Origin: Amycolatopsis sp. WQ 127309
GTDB lineage: Bacteria; Actinomycetota; Actinomycetes; Mycobacteriales; Pseudonocardiaceae
Length of the DNA: 64,000 nt
Direction of reading: 5' to 3'
Assembly: GCF_023023025.1 (NCBI RefSeq)
Contig: NZ_CP095481.1
Location: 8,259,001 to 8,323,000, forward strand
In this document: positions 51,130-60,349 of the stretch, piece by piece
Layout: every line of letters begins with the position of its first letter
Numbering within the stretch: the first letter of the stretch is position 1
The notes under the pieces: model-generated
Databases searched by the model: none
Seen by the model: only the letters and a program-made list of their open reading frames with translations
Told to the model about the DNA's origin: nothing
Translations under genes and position numbers: made by a program

Positions 51130-51908
51130 CCTGGGCGATCACCGACGGCTGGACGCTGACCCAGCGCTACCTCGCCCACCTGGCCCGGCGCCCGGCCCGG
51201 CTCGCCACGGTGGTGGCGTTCCCGATCCTGATGGTGCTGATCTTCGCCTACCTGCTCGGCGGCGGGATGACCGTGCCGGGCGGCGGCTCCTACCGCGAGT
51301 TCCTGATGCCGGGGATGTTCGGCATGACCATGGCCTTCGGCCTGTCGGGGACGATGATCGCGGTGCTCGACGACGCCACCAAGGGCGTCACCGACCGCTT
51401 CCGGTCGCTGCCGATGGCGCCGTCGGCGGTGCTCACCGGCCGGGTCGCCGCGGACCTCGTCAACGCCGTCCTCGCGCTGGCCGTGCTGGTGGGCTGCGGG
51501 TTCGCGGTCGGCTGGCGCCCGCACGGCAGCCTCGGCGAGACGCTGTCCGCGCTCGCGCTGCTGCTCCTGCTGCGGGCCGCGCTGGTCTGGGCCGGGATCT
51601 ACCTCGGCCTGCTGACCACGGACCCGTCGATGGTGACGCTCGCCCAGACATGTGAGTTCCCGTTCGGCTTCCTCTCCAGCGCGTTCGTCGCGACGGCGAC
51701 GATGCCGGCGTGGCTGGGAACCGTGGCCGAGTGGAACCCGTTGTCCTCCACGGTGACAGCGGCGCGGGTCCTGTTCGGCAACCCGGGGGTGGTGGGGACG
51801 TCCTGGGTGAGCACGCACCCGGTGGTGATGGCGGTCCTCTGGCCGCTGGTCCTGCTCGCGGTGTTCGTGCCGCTGTCCGTGCGCCGATACGGGAGGCTGG
51901 GGAACTGA
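51126..51908 (+). CDS. ABC-2 type permease, DrrB-like
   Basis: This 260-residue membrane protein has about six hydrophobic segments and the DrrB-type start (TLTQRYLAHLARRPARLATVVAFPILMVLIFAYLLGG). The central motif FRSLPMAPSAVLTGRVAADL and NPLSSTVTAARVLFGNP are typical of ABC-2 drug exporters. It forms the exporter with the upstream ATPase under the divergent TetR. Antibiotic efflux is plausible, but the substrate is unknown. Its stop overlaps the possible CTG start of the next gene. Confidence 0.9.
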   Translation: MTWAITDGWTLTQRYLAHLARRPARLATVVAFPILMVLIFAYLLGGGMTVPGGGSYREFLMPGMFGMTMAFGLSGTMIAVLDDATKGVTDRFRSLPMAPSAVLTGRVAADLVNAVLALAVLVGCGFAVGWRPHGSLGETLSALALLLLLRAALVWAGIYLGLLTTDPSMVTLAQTCEFPFGFLSSAFVATATMPAWLGTVAEWNPLSSTVTAARVLFGNPGVVGTSWVSTHPVVMAVLWPLVLLAVFVPLSVRRYGRLGN

Positions 51909-54469
51909 ACGCCGATTTCCTGCCGGGGGAACCGCCACGAGCGGGCCACCTGGTGCTCGACGACAAGGCACTGTCCATAGCGGACGGTCTGCGGGCGTTG
52001 CTCGCGAGCGACGACCCGGAGCCGTCCGTGGTGTTCTGGGCGACGGCGACGAAGGCCGCGCTGCGGCTGGTCGCCGCGGGACGGCTGCTGCCGGGGGTCA
52101 CCGAGGCCGGGCACGACGCCTGGCGCATCGGCCCGCTGCAGCCGGCGGAGGCCGCGTGGCTGCGTGACCTGGCGGCCGCGATGCCCGCCGGAAACCGGGC
52201 GCCGGGGCCGTTGCTGCGGGCGTTCCTCGACGCCGTCGCCGACACGCTGCCCCGCACACCCGCCGCGGCGAAGGCCGCCGGCACCAAGTTGTTCGCCGCG
52301 GTCGCGCCCCAGCGCGCCGACGCCGTCCGCGACTGGGCGGACGAGCTGGCCGCGGGCCTCGACTCGGGCATCCGGGTGTCGCTGCGCGTCGAGGCACCCG
52401 ACGGCTTCGACGCCGGCCGCTACCGGGCCGTGGTCCAGGTGCACAGCCTCGCCGATCCCGGGCAGCTCGCGGACGCGGCGGAGCTGTGGGAGACGGGCCG
52501 GTTCGGGCCGCGGGCCCGCATCGACGTCGTGCTGGCGCTGCGGCGGGGTACGCAGGTGTGGCCGGCGCTGAGCCCGCTGCTCACCTCGGCCGTCCCGGAC
52601 GAGCTGGCGCTCGGTGGCGACGACCTCACCGAGCTGGTCGCGGCCGCGGCGCCCCGGCTGACCGCGGCCGGCATCGACGTGCACTGGCCCGCCGAGCTGG
52701 CCGGTTCGCTCACCGCGCGGGCCGTCGTGGCCGCCGGGGACGCGCCGGGTGACCTGCCGTCGTTCTTCGGCGGCGGCCGGGCCCTGGCCTTCGACTGGCA
52801 GCTCGCGCTCGGCGACGAGGTCCTGACCGAGGCCGAACTGGACGCGCTCGCCGAGGCGCGGCGTCCGGTGGTGCGGCTGCGGGATCGCTGGGTGCTGATC
52901 GACCCGGCGTTCGCGGCGAAGGCCCGCGAGCGGACGCTCAAGCCGCTGACCCCGGTCGACGCGCTCGGCGCCGTGTTGAGCGGCACCACCGAGATCGACG
53001 GCGAGCACGTCGAGGTCGTCACCGAAGGCTGGCTGGCCGACCTGCGGGAACGCCTGGCCGCGCCACCGGAACCGCCGGTGCCGCCGGCCGGGCTGGCCGC
53101 GTCGCTGCGGGACTACCAGCTGCGCGGGCTGCAGTGGCTGGCCACGGTCACCGAGCTGGGGCTCGGCGGGTGCCTCGCCGACGACATGGGCCTGGGCAAG
53201 ACCGTCACGCTGATCGCGCTGCACCTGCACCGGGCGGCCGGGCCGACGCTGGTGGTGTGCCCGGCGTCGCTGCTGGGCAACTGGGAACGCGAGATCCGGC
53301 GGTTCGCCCCGGGCGTGCCGGTGCGGCGTTTCCACGGCGCGGCTCGTTCCCTAGGCGACGTCGACGGTTTTGTGCTGACGACCTACGGGACGCTGCGGAC
53401 CGATTCCGCGCCGCTGGCCGGCGTGCGGTGGGGGCTGCTGGTCGCCGACGAGGCCCAGCACGTCAAGAACCACCGCTCCAGCACGGCGAAGGCGTTGCGG
53501 CTGGTGCCGGCGTCGGCGCGGGTGGCGTTGACCGGCACGCCGGTGGAGAACACGCTCTCGGAGCTGTGGGCGATCCTCGACTGGACGACGCCGGGGCTGC
53601 TGGGGTCGCTCTCGGAGTTCCGGGCGCGCTGGGCGAAGCCGATCGAGGCGGGTGACCCGGTGACGGCGGAGCGGCTCGGCCGGCTGCTGCGGCCGTTCCT
53701 GTTGCGGCGCCGCAAGTCCGATCCGGGGATCGCGCCGGAGCTGCCGGCCAAGACCGAGACGGACCGGCCGGTGGCGCTCAGCCCGGAGCAGGTGGCGCTG
53801 TACGAGGCGGTCGTGCGGGAGATGATGGCCGACATCGCCGCGAGCGACGGCATGGCGCGGCGCGGCCGGATCGTGAAGCTGCTGACCGCGTTGAAGCAGA
53901 TCTGCAACCACCCGGCCCAGTACCTCAAGGCACCCGGCGGGCGCTCCGGGAAGCTGGAGCTGCTCGACGAGCTGCTGGACACCATCCTCGCCGAGGGCGG
54001 CGCGGTGCTGGTGTTCACCCAGTACGTCGCGATGGCCCGGCTGCTGGAGCAGCACCTGGCCACGCGCGGGATCGGCACGCAGCTGCTGCACGGCGGCACG
54101 CCCGTGCCGCGGCGCGAGGAGCTGGTGGCGCGCTTCCAGGACGGCGCGGTGCCGGTGTTCCTGCTGTCGCTCAAGGCGGCCGGTACCGGGCTGAACCTGA
54201 CGCGCGCCGATCACGTCGTGCACTTCGACCGCTGGTGGAACCCCGCCGTCGAAGACCAGGCGACCGACCGGGCGTACCGGATCGGGCAGACCCGGCCGGT
54301 GCAGGTGCACCGGCTCGTCGCCGAGGGCACGGTCGAGGACCGGATCGCGGCGATGCTGCGGGAGAAACGGGCCCTGGCCGACGCGGTCCTGGCCGGGGGC
54401 GAGGCCGCGCTGACCGAACTGTCCGACACCGAGCTCGCGGAGCTCGTCGAACTGAGGAGCCGCGGATGA
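51905..54469 (+). CDS. SNF2-family DNA-dependent ATPase/helicase
   Basis: This protein of about 854 residues has an N-terminal actinobacterial SNF2-N region, then SNF2 helicase motifs: I LADDMGLGKTVTLIAL, Ia LVVCPASLLGNWEREI, II VADEAQHVKN, III ALTGTPVENTLSELW, and the C-terminal half with VLVFTQYVAMARLLEQH, FLLSLKAAGTGLNLTRADHVVHFDRWWNPAVEDQATDRAYRIGQ. It remodels or translocates on DNA. The start is uncertain: CTG 51905 sits 8 nt after GGGAGG and preserves the family N-terminus FLPGEPPRAGHL, while the first GTG is at 51953. It is translationally coupled to the SWIM gene that follows. Confidence 0.9.
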   Translation: MNADFLPGEPPRAGHLVLDDKALSIADGLRALLASDDPEPSVVFWATATKAALRLVAAGRLLPGVTEAGHDAWRIGPLQPAEAAWLRDLAAAMPAGNRAPGPLLRAFLDAVADTLPRTPAAAKAAGTKLFAAVAPQRADAVRDWADELAAGLDSGIRVSLRVEAPDGFDAGRYRAVVQVHSLADPGQLADAAELWETGRFGPRARIDVVLALRRGTQVWPALSPLLTSAVPDELALGGDDLTELVAAAAPRLTAAGIDVHWPAELAGSLTARAVVAAGDAPGDLPSFFGGGRALAFDWQLALGDEVLTEAELDALAEARRPVVRLRDRWVLIDPAFAAKARERTLKPLTPVDALGAVLSGTTEIDGEHVEVVTEGWLADLRERLAAPPEPPVPPAGLAASLRDYQLRGLQWLATVTELGLGGCLADDMGLGKTVTLIALHLHRAAGPTLVVCPASLLGNWEREIRRFAPGVPVRRFHGAARSLGDVDGFVLTTYGTLRTDSAPLAGVRWGLLVADEAQHVKNHRSSTAKALRLVPASARVALTGTPVENTLSELWAILDWTTPGLLGSLSEFRARWAKPIEAGDPVTAERLGRLLRPFLLRRRKSDPGIAPELPAKTETDRPVALSPEQVALYEAVVREMMADIAASDGMARRGRIVKLLTALKQICNHPAQYLKAPGGRSGKLELLDELLDTILAEGGAVLVFTQYVAMARLLEQHLATRGIGTQLLHGGTPVPRREELVARFQDGAVPVFLLSLKAAGTGLNLTRADHVVHFDRWWNPAVEDQATDRAYRIGQTRPVQVHRLVAEGTVEDRIAAMLREKRALADAVLAGGEAALTELSDTELAELVELRSRG

Positions 54470-55560
54470 GCGACGACCGCGTGCGGGGCTTCCCCGCGTT
54501 CGGGAGGACCGGGACGCGCGGGCGGTTCGCGACGTCGTGGTGGGGCCGGGCCTGGGTGAGCGCGATGGAGGACACCGCGCTGGACCTGCGGCAGCTCAAG
54601 CAGGGCCGCCGGTACGCCGCGGCCGGGCTGGTCGGGCCGATCACGGTGAGCCCGGGCCGGATCGCCGCGGTGGTCGATGACGTCGATGGTGGCCCGTACC
54701 GCACCCAGCTGAGCCTGGCGGAGCTGTCCGAAGGGGACTGGGTGCGGTTCCTCGACCGGGTCGCGTCGCGTGCCGGGCACCTGGCGGCGTTGCTGGACCG
54801 GGACATGCCGCCCGACCTGGTGGCGGCGGCCGACGACGCCGGCGTCCACCTGCTGCCGGTGATCGGCGACCTCGACCCGGAGTGCGACTGCCCGGGCTGG
54901 GAGCTGCCGTGCAAGCACGCGGCGGCGTTGTCGTTCCAGGCGTCGTGGCTGCTGGACGCGGACCCGTTCGTGCTGCTGCTGATGCGCGGCATGGGCGAGC
55001 GGGAGATCCGGGAGGAGCTGGAGAGCCGGACCGCGCCCCGCGAAGACGTCTCCGCCGACGTCGACCGGACGCCGGGAGAGCTGCCGGACCTGGCGGAGTT
55101 CCGGCCCGCGGGGGCGCCGTCGATCCCGGCGGCACCCGGGGTGCCGGCCGAGGCGTTCGCGCTACTGGTGGCCAACGCCGCGACGCAGGCCGGCGCGGTG
55201 CTGGCGGGGGAGCCGTGGCCCGGCCGCCGGCAGGACACCGTCCGGCTGGCCGCGCGGTTCCCGTCCTCGCGGCTGGGTGACGGCCCGGAGTTCGAGCGGG
55301 CGGTGGCGGCGTGGACGCACGGCGGCCGTGCCGGGCTCGACGTCCTCGACACGACGTGGACGCCGCCGAAGCCGGTGCTCGCGGCCGCGCGGGCCGCACT
55401 CGCCGACGTCGACCCGGTGTTCGAGCGCAACCACTGCACGCTCGGCGAGACGCAGCTGCGCCTGGACCACCAGGGCCGGTGGCACCCCTACCGCCGCGAA
55501 GGCGGCGTGTGGTGGCCCGCCGGGTCGCCGGAGACCGACCCCGGTCTGCTGCTGGGCTGA
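54466..55560 (+). CDS. SWIM zinc-finger protein, partner of the SNF2 helicase
   Basis: This 364-residue protein has an N-terminal domain (RGFPAFGRTGTRGRFATSWWGRAWVSAMEDTALDLRQLKQGRRYAAAG) and a SWIM zinc finger with Cys-x-Cys...Cys-x-His ligands: DPECDCPGWELPCKHAAAL (residues about 138-156). SWIM proteins accompany SNF2 ATPases in many actinobacteria and are thought to help bind DNA. The ATG overlaps the SNF2 stop (ATGA). The role in repair or chromosome maintenance is inference. Confidence 0.9.
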   Translation: MSDDRVRGFPAFGRTGTRGRFATSWWGRAWVSAMEDTALDLRQLKQGRRYAAAGLVGPITVSPGRIAAVVDDVDGGPYRTQLSLAELSEGDWVRFLDRVASRAGHLAALLDRDMPPDLVAAADDAGVHLLPVIGDLDPECDCPGWELPCKHAAALSFQASWLLDADPFVLLLMRGMGEREIREELESRTAPREDVSADVDRTPGELPDLAEFRPAGAPSIPAAPGVPAEAFALLVANAATQAGAVLAGEPWPGRRQDTVRLAARFPSSRLGDGPEFERAVAAWTHGGRAGLDVLDTTWTPPKPVLAAARAALADVDPVFERNHCTLGETQLRLDHQGRWHPYRREGGVWWPAGSPETDPGLLLG

Positions 55561-55714
55561 AAAGCGCCGGAATTCCCGGTATCCAGCGTGAACCTCGCTG
55601 TCTCCTGTCCCGTGACGGCGGCTTCCGCCGGGCCACTGGGGGTGCGGGCGCGCGGGCTCCTCCCGCGCGCCCGCCCGGTCCTTTCTGTCGGTGCCCGGCG
55701 CTAGCGTGCGCGGC

Positions 55715-56299
55715 ATGGACCTCGCCGCCGATCTGCACCGCTACCTCCAGGACTCGCGGAACAGCCTGCTCGCGTCGCTGGACGGGCTGAGCGAGTACGA
55801 CGTCCGCCGGCCGATGACGCCGACGGCGACCAACCTGCTGGGCCTGGTCAAGCACCTGGCCGGCGTCGAGTTCGGGTACCTCGGCGACAGCGTGGGCCGC
55901 CCCGCTCCAGTGCCGCTGCCGTGGGTGGAAGACGCGTCGATCTGGGACAGCGCGGACATGTGGGCCACGGCCGGGCAGACCCGCGAGGAGCTGGTCACCC
56001 TCTACCGCCGAGCGTGGCGGCACTCCGACGAGTCGATCGCCCAGTTCCCGCTGGACGCCCCGGCGTCAGTTTCGTGGTGGCCGGAAGAGCGCCGGCGGAC
56101 GACGTTCGGCTCCCTGCTGGTGCGGGTCGTGGCCGAGACCGCGCAGCACGCCGGCCACGCGGACATCATCCGGGAGGCGATCGACGGCCGCCCGGGCGCC
56201 GATCACGACGTCGCCGGCGACGCGGACTGGTGGACCCGCCACCTCGCCCGCGTCCAGGAGGCCGCCGACCAGCACGACGGGGTCAGCCGACCGGGGTGA
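55715..56299 (+). CDS. DinB-like (DUF664) protein
   Basis: This 194-residue four-helix-bundle protein has metal-ligand histidines in LLGLVKHLAGVEFGYLGD (His near residue 50) and RVVAETAQHAGHADIIREAIDGRPG (His-x-x-His). That is the DinB/DUF664 pattern seen in mycothiol- and bacillithiol-dependent transferases. The C-terminal DADWWTRHLARVQ is common in the family. ATG 55715 is preferred to an upstream in-frame ATG at 55691. It overlaps the convergent monooxygenase gene by 17 nt. Confidence 0.87.
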   Translation: MDLAADLHRYLQDSRNSLLASLDGLSEYDVRRPMTPTATNLLGLVKHLAGVEFGYLGDSVGRPAPVPLPWVEDASIWDSADMWATAGQTREELVTLYRRAWRHSDESIAQFPLDAPASVSWWPEERRRTTFGSLLVRVVAETAQHAGHADIIREAIDGRPGADHDVAGDADWWTRHLARVQEAADQHDGVSRPG

Positions 56300-57494
56300 C
56301 CGCGTAGTCCTTGACCGTCATCGAGTCGTGCATCCGCACGCCGCCGGTGTTGAGCTTCGCGATCGCCCGGGTCAGCCCGGCCGGCAACGCCGACACCAGC
56401 TGCCCGCCACGCGCGAGCGCCCAGACCCCGGCGCGCGAACCCGGGATCAGGCTCCGGGCCGCGCCGAGCGCGAACGCCCGGCTCTTGCGCACCAGGTCGC
56501 CCATCTCCCGTTCGTAGGCGGCGAACGCCCGCTCGTGGTCACCACCCGCCGCGGCCAGCTCGCCGGCCAGGACGTACGCGCCGAGCACGGCGAGGCTTGT
56601 GCTGCCGCCGACGGCCGGGCCCGGGCAGTACCCGGCGTCGCCGACCAGGGTGACGCGGCCCTGGGACCAGGTGTCGCGCTGCAGCTGCGTGATCGAGTCG
56701 AAGTAGAACGTGCGCTCGCCGGCCAGTTCGGTCAGCCAGCCGTCGACCTGCGGATGCATCCCGACGAAAGCTTCCCGGAGCAGTAGCTTCTGCCGCGCGA
56801 CGTCGCGGTGGTGGTAGTCGAGCGGTTCGTCGCGGCGGAAGAGGAACACCGCGCGGGCCTCGTCCATGTGCCGGGCGCTGTAGATCGCCGCGGTGCGCCC
56901 GGCGCCGAGGTGGGCGACGGTCTCCCCGTCGAGGCCGAGGGTGTCGGGCAGGGACAGGACCGCGAGGTAGGCGCCGATGAACCGCGTCTGCCCGGCTTCC
57001 TCGCCGAAGACCAGGCGGCGCACGTTCGAGTGCAGCCCGTCGGCGCCGACGACGACGTCGAACTTCCGGGACGCGGCGTGGTCGAAGGTCACCGAACCGT
57101 CGGGGGAGATGGCCGTGATCGAGTCGCCGAACAGGTACTCGACGTCGTCGCGGCCGGCGTCGTAGTAGATCTCGCTGAGGTCGTCGCGCATGACCTCGAC
57201 GTGCCGGTCGGAGGTGGCCTGGAAGAGCTTCGCCAGGTCCACCCGGGTCGGCCGGCGCGCGCCTTCGCGGTGCAGTGTCATCCGCGTGGTCCCGGTGGCG
57301 AGGGCCTCGACCTGCGGCAGGACGCCCATCCGTTCGGTGATGTCCATGGCCGGGCGGAAGAGGTCGACGGCGTGGCCGCCGGTCTTGCGCAGCGCCGGCG
57401 CGCGTTCGACGACGGTGACGTCGAAGCCGTGCCTGGTGAGCCAATAGGCCAGCACCGGACCCGCGATGCTGGCTCCCTGGACGAGTATCCGCAT
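56283..57494 (-). CDS. FAD-dependent monooxygenase (TetX/PHBH-like)
   Basis: This 403-residue protein starts MRILVQGASIAGPVLAYWLTRHGFDVTVVERAPALRKTGGHAVDLFRPAMDITERMG. The Rossmann motif is a GASIAG variant. The DG motif VVVGADGLHSNVRRLVFG and the GD motif VTLVGDAGYCPGPAVGGSTSLAVLGAYVLAGEL follow. This is the TetX/oxidoreductase subgroup with Cys-Pro-Gly after the GD motif. ATG 57494 has GGGAGG at ideal spacing, and that RBS overlaps the operator of the divergent TetR gene, so TetR control is likely. Drug inactivation or catabolism is possible. Confidence 0.9.
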   Translation of the reverse strand: MRILVQGASIAGPVLAYWLTRHGFDVTVVERAPALRKTGGHAVDLFRPAMDITERMGVLPQVEALATGTTRMTLHREGARRPTRVDLAKLFQATSDRHVEVMRDDLSEIYYDAGRDDVEYLFGDSITAISPDGSVTFDHAASRKFDVVVGADGLHSNVRRLVFGEEAGQTRFIGAYLAVLSLPDTLGLDGETVAHLGAGRTAAIYSARHMDEARAVFLFRRDEPLDYHHRDVARQKLLLREAFVGMHPQVDGWLTELAGERTFYFDSITQLQRDTWSQGRVTLVGDAGYCPGPAVGGSTSLAVLGAYVLAGELAAAGGDHERAFAAYEREMGDLVRKSRAFALGAARSLIPGSRAGVWALARGGQLVSALPAGLTRAIAKLNTGGVRMHDSMTVKDYAVTPVG

Positions 57495-57504
57495 GAGCAC
57501 CTCC

Positions 57505-57558
57505 CTGACTTAACGGTAGGTAAGTCATACCACGATTCCTTACCTATCGTTAAGTCAG
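57505..57558. promoter_or_regulatory. 20-bp inverted-repeat operator between TetR and monooxygenase genes
   Basis: CTGACTTAACGGTAGGTAAG (57505-57524) and its near-perfect complement (57539-57558) pair at 19 of 20 positions with a 14-nt spacer. It fills the divergent region between the two start codons and abuts the monooxygenase RBS. Confidence 0.8.
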
Positions 57559-57571
57559 TTATGCTGGGCCG

Positions 57572-58108
57572 GTGCCGAAACCGTCCTCCGACACCAAGCA
57601 GCGCATCCTGGCCACCGCACGCGACCTGTTCACCCAGCAGGGCGTCCAGCGCACCAGCCTCCAGGACATCGCCGACGTCCTCGGCATCACCAAACCCGCG
57701 CTGTACTACCACTTCCAGTCCCGCGAAGACCTGGTGCGCAGCATCGTCCAGCCCCTGCTCGACGACGGCGAGAAGTTCCTGGTCGAGCAGGAAGCCCGGG
57801 GCGACGCGCCGGTGCGGGAGCTCATCGAGGGGTTCTTCGACTTCAACTACCGGCACCGCGAAGACGTCATCATGCTGCTCGCCGAGATGCCGACCCTGGC
57901 CGACCTCGGGCTCATCGACAAGGCCCTGGCCTGGCGCATCCGGCTCACCGAGCTGATCAGCGGCCCCGAACCCACCCTCGAACAGGCCGCCCGCGCGATC
58001 CTCGCCCTCGGCGGCCTGCAGGACGTCTGCATGCAGTTCCCCGACGCCCCCGTCGACGAACTGAAGGCCGCGGCGGTCACCGCGGCCCTCGACGCTCTCG
58101 GCCGCTAG
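57572..58108 (+). CDS. TetR family transcriptional regulator
   Basis: This 178-residue protein has a standard HTH (SDTKQRILATARDLFTQQGVQRTSLQDIADVLGITKPALYYHFQSREDLVRSIVQPL, residues 5-60) and a TetR_C domain. The GTG at 57572 has no RBS and the upstream operator ends 13 bp before it, so the mRNA may be leaderless. It very probably represses itself and the divergent TetX-like monooxygenase through the 57505-57558 repeat. The stop overlaps the acyl-CoA dehydrogenase stop by 4 nt (CTAG). Confidence 0.88.
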   Translation: MPKPSSDTKQRILATARDLFTQQGVQRTSLQDIADVLGITKPALYYHFQSREDLVRSIVQPLLDDGEKFLVEQEARGDAPVRELIEGFFDFNYRHREDVIMLLAEMPTLADLGLIDKALAWRIRLTELISGPEPTLEQAARAILALGGLQDVCMQFPDAPVDELKAAAVTAALDALGR

Positions 58109-59727
58109 CGGACCGCGGCACGCTCGATGATCGCGCCCGTGTCGACGCCGGCCGGCAGCGTGCCGAACGCGATGCCCCAGTCACCGCCGAAACGCGACGC
58201 GCAGAACGCGTCCGCGACCGCCGGGTCGCCGTGGCGCACCAGCAGCGAACCCTGCAGCACCAGCGCCAGCGACTCCACCAGCCGCCGCGCCCGGTACTCG
58301 ATCCCGTCCAGGTCGGTCAGCTCCTTGCGCACCCGGTCGACGGCGTCGTCCAGCCGCGCGTCACCACCCGCGGCCAGCTCGACCTCCTCGAAGAACGCCG
58401 CCACCGACTCCGGCTGCCGGCCCATCGCCCGCAGCGCGTCCAGCGCCGCGACGTTGCCCGAGCCCTCCCAGATCGACATCAGCGGCGCCTCGCGGTAGAG
58501 CCGCGGCATGCCGGACTCCTCCACGTACCCGTTGCCGCCGAAGCACTCCAGCGCCTCCGCCGCGTGCGCCGGCGCCCGCTTGCACACCCAGTACTTCGAC
58601 ACGGCCAGCCCGAGCCGCCGGAACGCCTGCTCCCGCGGGTCGCCGGGCCGGTCGCCCGCGGCCGCGAGCCGCATCGCCACCGTCGTCGCCGCTTCGGACT
58701 CCAGCACCAGGTCGGCCAGCACGTTCGCCATCAGCGGCTGGTCGACCAGCGCCTTGCCGAACGCGTGGCGGTGGGTGGCGTGGTGGACCGCGCGCACCGC
58801 GCCCAGCCGCATCCCCGACGCGCTGCCGAGCGCGCAGTCGAGGCGGGTGTTGTTGACCATCTCGATGATCGTGCGGACCCCGCGGCCCTCTTCGCCGACG
58901 AGCCAGCCGACGGCGTGGTCGTACTCGATCTCCGACGACGCGTTCGACCGGTTGCCCAGCTTGTCCTTCAGCCGCTGCAGCCGGATCGGGTTGAGCGAAC
59001 CGTCGGGCAGGACGCGGGGGAGCAGGAAGCACGACAGCCCGCCCGGCGCCTGCGCCAGTGTCAGGAACATGTCGGACATCGGCGCGGAGGTGAACCACTT
59101 GTGCCCGACCAGGGTGTAGCTGCCGTCCGCGGACGGGGTCGCCGTGGTGGTGTTCGCGCGGACGTCCGAGCCGCCCTGCTTCTCGGTCATCGACATGCCC
59201 GCGATCAGCCCGCGCTTGGACGTCGGCTCCCGCAGTCCGAAGTCGTACTCGGTCGCCGCCAGCAGCGGCTCGTACCGCGCCGCCAGCTCCGGGTTCGCCC
59301 GCAGCGCCGGGATCGCGGCGTAGGTCATCGAGATCGGGCAGCTGTGCCCGGCCTCGACCTGGCCCCAGACGAAGAACTTCGCCGCCCGCGCCGCGTGCGC
59401 GCCTTCCCGCGGGTCGCGCCACGGCGTCCCGTGCAGCCCGTGCTCGACCGCGACGGTCATCAGGTCGTGCCAGTGCGGGTGGAACTCGACCTCGTCGATC
59501 CGGTGGCCGTAACGGTCGTGGGTGCGCAGCACCGGCTCGTGCTCGTTGACCAGCCGGCCCCAGTCCTGGGCCAGCTCGCTGCCGGCCAGCCGGCCCAGCT
59601 CGTGCACCTCGGCCGCGGCCCAGCCCGCCCCGGCGCGCTCGAGGCCGTCCAGCAGCGCCGGGTCGGCGGCGACGTCGTGGCCGCTGAGCGGCGGGACCTG
59701 GTTGACGACGTCATGCGTGGCGGGCAT
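58105..59727 (-). CDS. AidB-like acyl-CoA dehydrogenase family protein
   Basis: This 540-residue flavoprotein is longer than fatty-acid acyl-CoA dehydrogenases (about 380) and matches the AidB branch: GLRGTPW-like HGLHGTPWRDP, CPISMTYAAIPAL, GMSMTEKQGGSDVRANTT, GHKWFTSAPMSDMFLTLAQ, RLKDKLGNRSNASSEIEYD, and ECFGGNGYVEESGMPRLYREAPLMSIWEGSGNV. AidB is linked to alkylation damage responses and has residual isovaleryl-CoA dehydrogenase activity. Its ATG at 59727 lies inside the 3' end of the upstream tetR gene, so the two are cotranscribed. Confidence 0.9.
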   Translation of the reverse strand: MPATHDVVNQVPPLSGHDVAADPALLDGLERAGAGWAAAEVHELGRLAGSELAQDWGRLVNEHEPVLRTHDRYGHRIDEVEFHPHWHDLMTVAVEHGLHGTPWRDPREGAHAARAAKFFVWGQVEAGHSCPISMTYAAIPALRANPELAARYEPLLAATEYDFGLREPTSKRGLIAGMSMTEKQGGSDVRANTTTATPSADGSYTLVGHKWFTSAPMSDMFLTLAQAPGGLSCFLLPRVLPDGSLNPIRLQRLKDKLGNRSNASSEIEYDHAVGWLVGEEGRGVRTIIEMVNNTRLDCALGSASGMRLGAVRAVHHATHRHAFGKALVDQPLMANVLADLVLESEAATTVAMRLAAAGDRPGDPREQAFRRLGLAVSKYWVCKRAPAHAAEALECFGGNGYVEESGMPRLYREAPLMSIWEGSGNVAALDALRAMGRQPESVAAFFEEVELAAGGDARLDDAVDRVRKELTDLDGIEYRARRLVESLALVLQGSLLVRHGDPAVADAFCASRFGGDWGIAFGTLPAGVDTGAIIERAAVR

Positions 59728-60316
59728 CGGAACCTCCTAGAGCGCGAAGGACGAACGCGCGCAGAGCGCCGACGTCCTGTTCGTTTCCACTGGTCAACGG
59801 GCCGATCAGCACCTCGGCGGCAGCGCCCACGAGCGCGGCGGCGGTGATCCGGCCGTCCTGCGGCGGCAGCGAGCCGTCCTGCACGCCGGCGGCGACGTGC
59901 TCGGCGACGACGTCGGTGAACGCGCGGCGGAACTCGAGCCGTTCGGCGTCGATGAGCGCGTCGACCGGCTCGGCGAGCAGGGCGTACGCCTGCCGGGGAG
60001 CCTTCAGTGCGCGCTGGGCGAACGTCTCGAACACGGCCAGGACCCGCTCGGCGGGCTCGTCCAGCCCCGCCGACGCCGCCCGGACCGCCTCGACCTCCCG
60101 CGTCACGACCTGCCGGAACACGTGCACGACCAGCTCGGCTTTGGTGGGGAAGTGCCGGTACACGCTGCCGACGGCCACCTCGGCCCGTTCGGCGACCGCG
60201 GCGACGGAACAGCCGCTGTAGCCGCGCTCGGCCAGCTGGCGCGTGGCGGCGGAGACGATCGTCTCGCGCTGCGCGTCGAGGCGTTCCTGCACCTTCGGGG
60301 TGCGGCGGTAGGGCAC
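59711..60316 (-). CDS. TetR family transcriptional regulator
   Basis: This 201-residue protein has HTH residues about 12-58 (LDAQRETIVSAATRQLAERGYSGCSVAAVAERAEVAVGSVYRHFPTKAELVVHVF) and a TetR_C domain. The start is GTG 60316 with no clear RBS. It overlaps the downstream AidB-like gene by 17 nt and is its likely local regulator. A TGAAGCA/TGCTTCA inverted repeat lies 10 bp upstream of the start. Confidence 0.88.
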   Translation of the reverse strand: MPYRRTPKVQERLDAQRETIVSAATRQLAERGYSGCSVAAVAERAEVAVGSVYRHFPTKAELVVHVFRQVVTREVEAVRAASAGLDEPAERVLAVFETFAQRALKAPRQAYALLAEPVDALIDAERLEFRRAFTDVVAEHVAAGVQDGSLPPQDGRITAAALVGAAAEVLIGPLTSGNEQDVGALRAFVLRALGGSDARHA

Positions 60317-60325
60317 GTCAAGAAG

Positions 60326-60348
60326 TGAAGCACTGATTCATTGCTTCA
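60326..60348. promoter_or_regulatory. Inverted repeat upstream of the tetR-aidB-like operon
   Basis: TGAAGCA (60326-60332) and TGCTTCA (60342-60348) form a 7-bp inverted repeat with a 9-nt spacer, in the 33-bp gap before the tetR gene. It is a likely autoregulatory site. Confidence 0.55.
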
Positions 60349-60349
60349 G

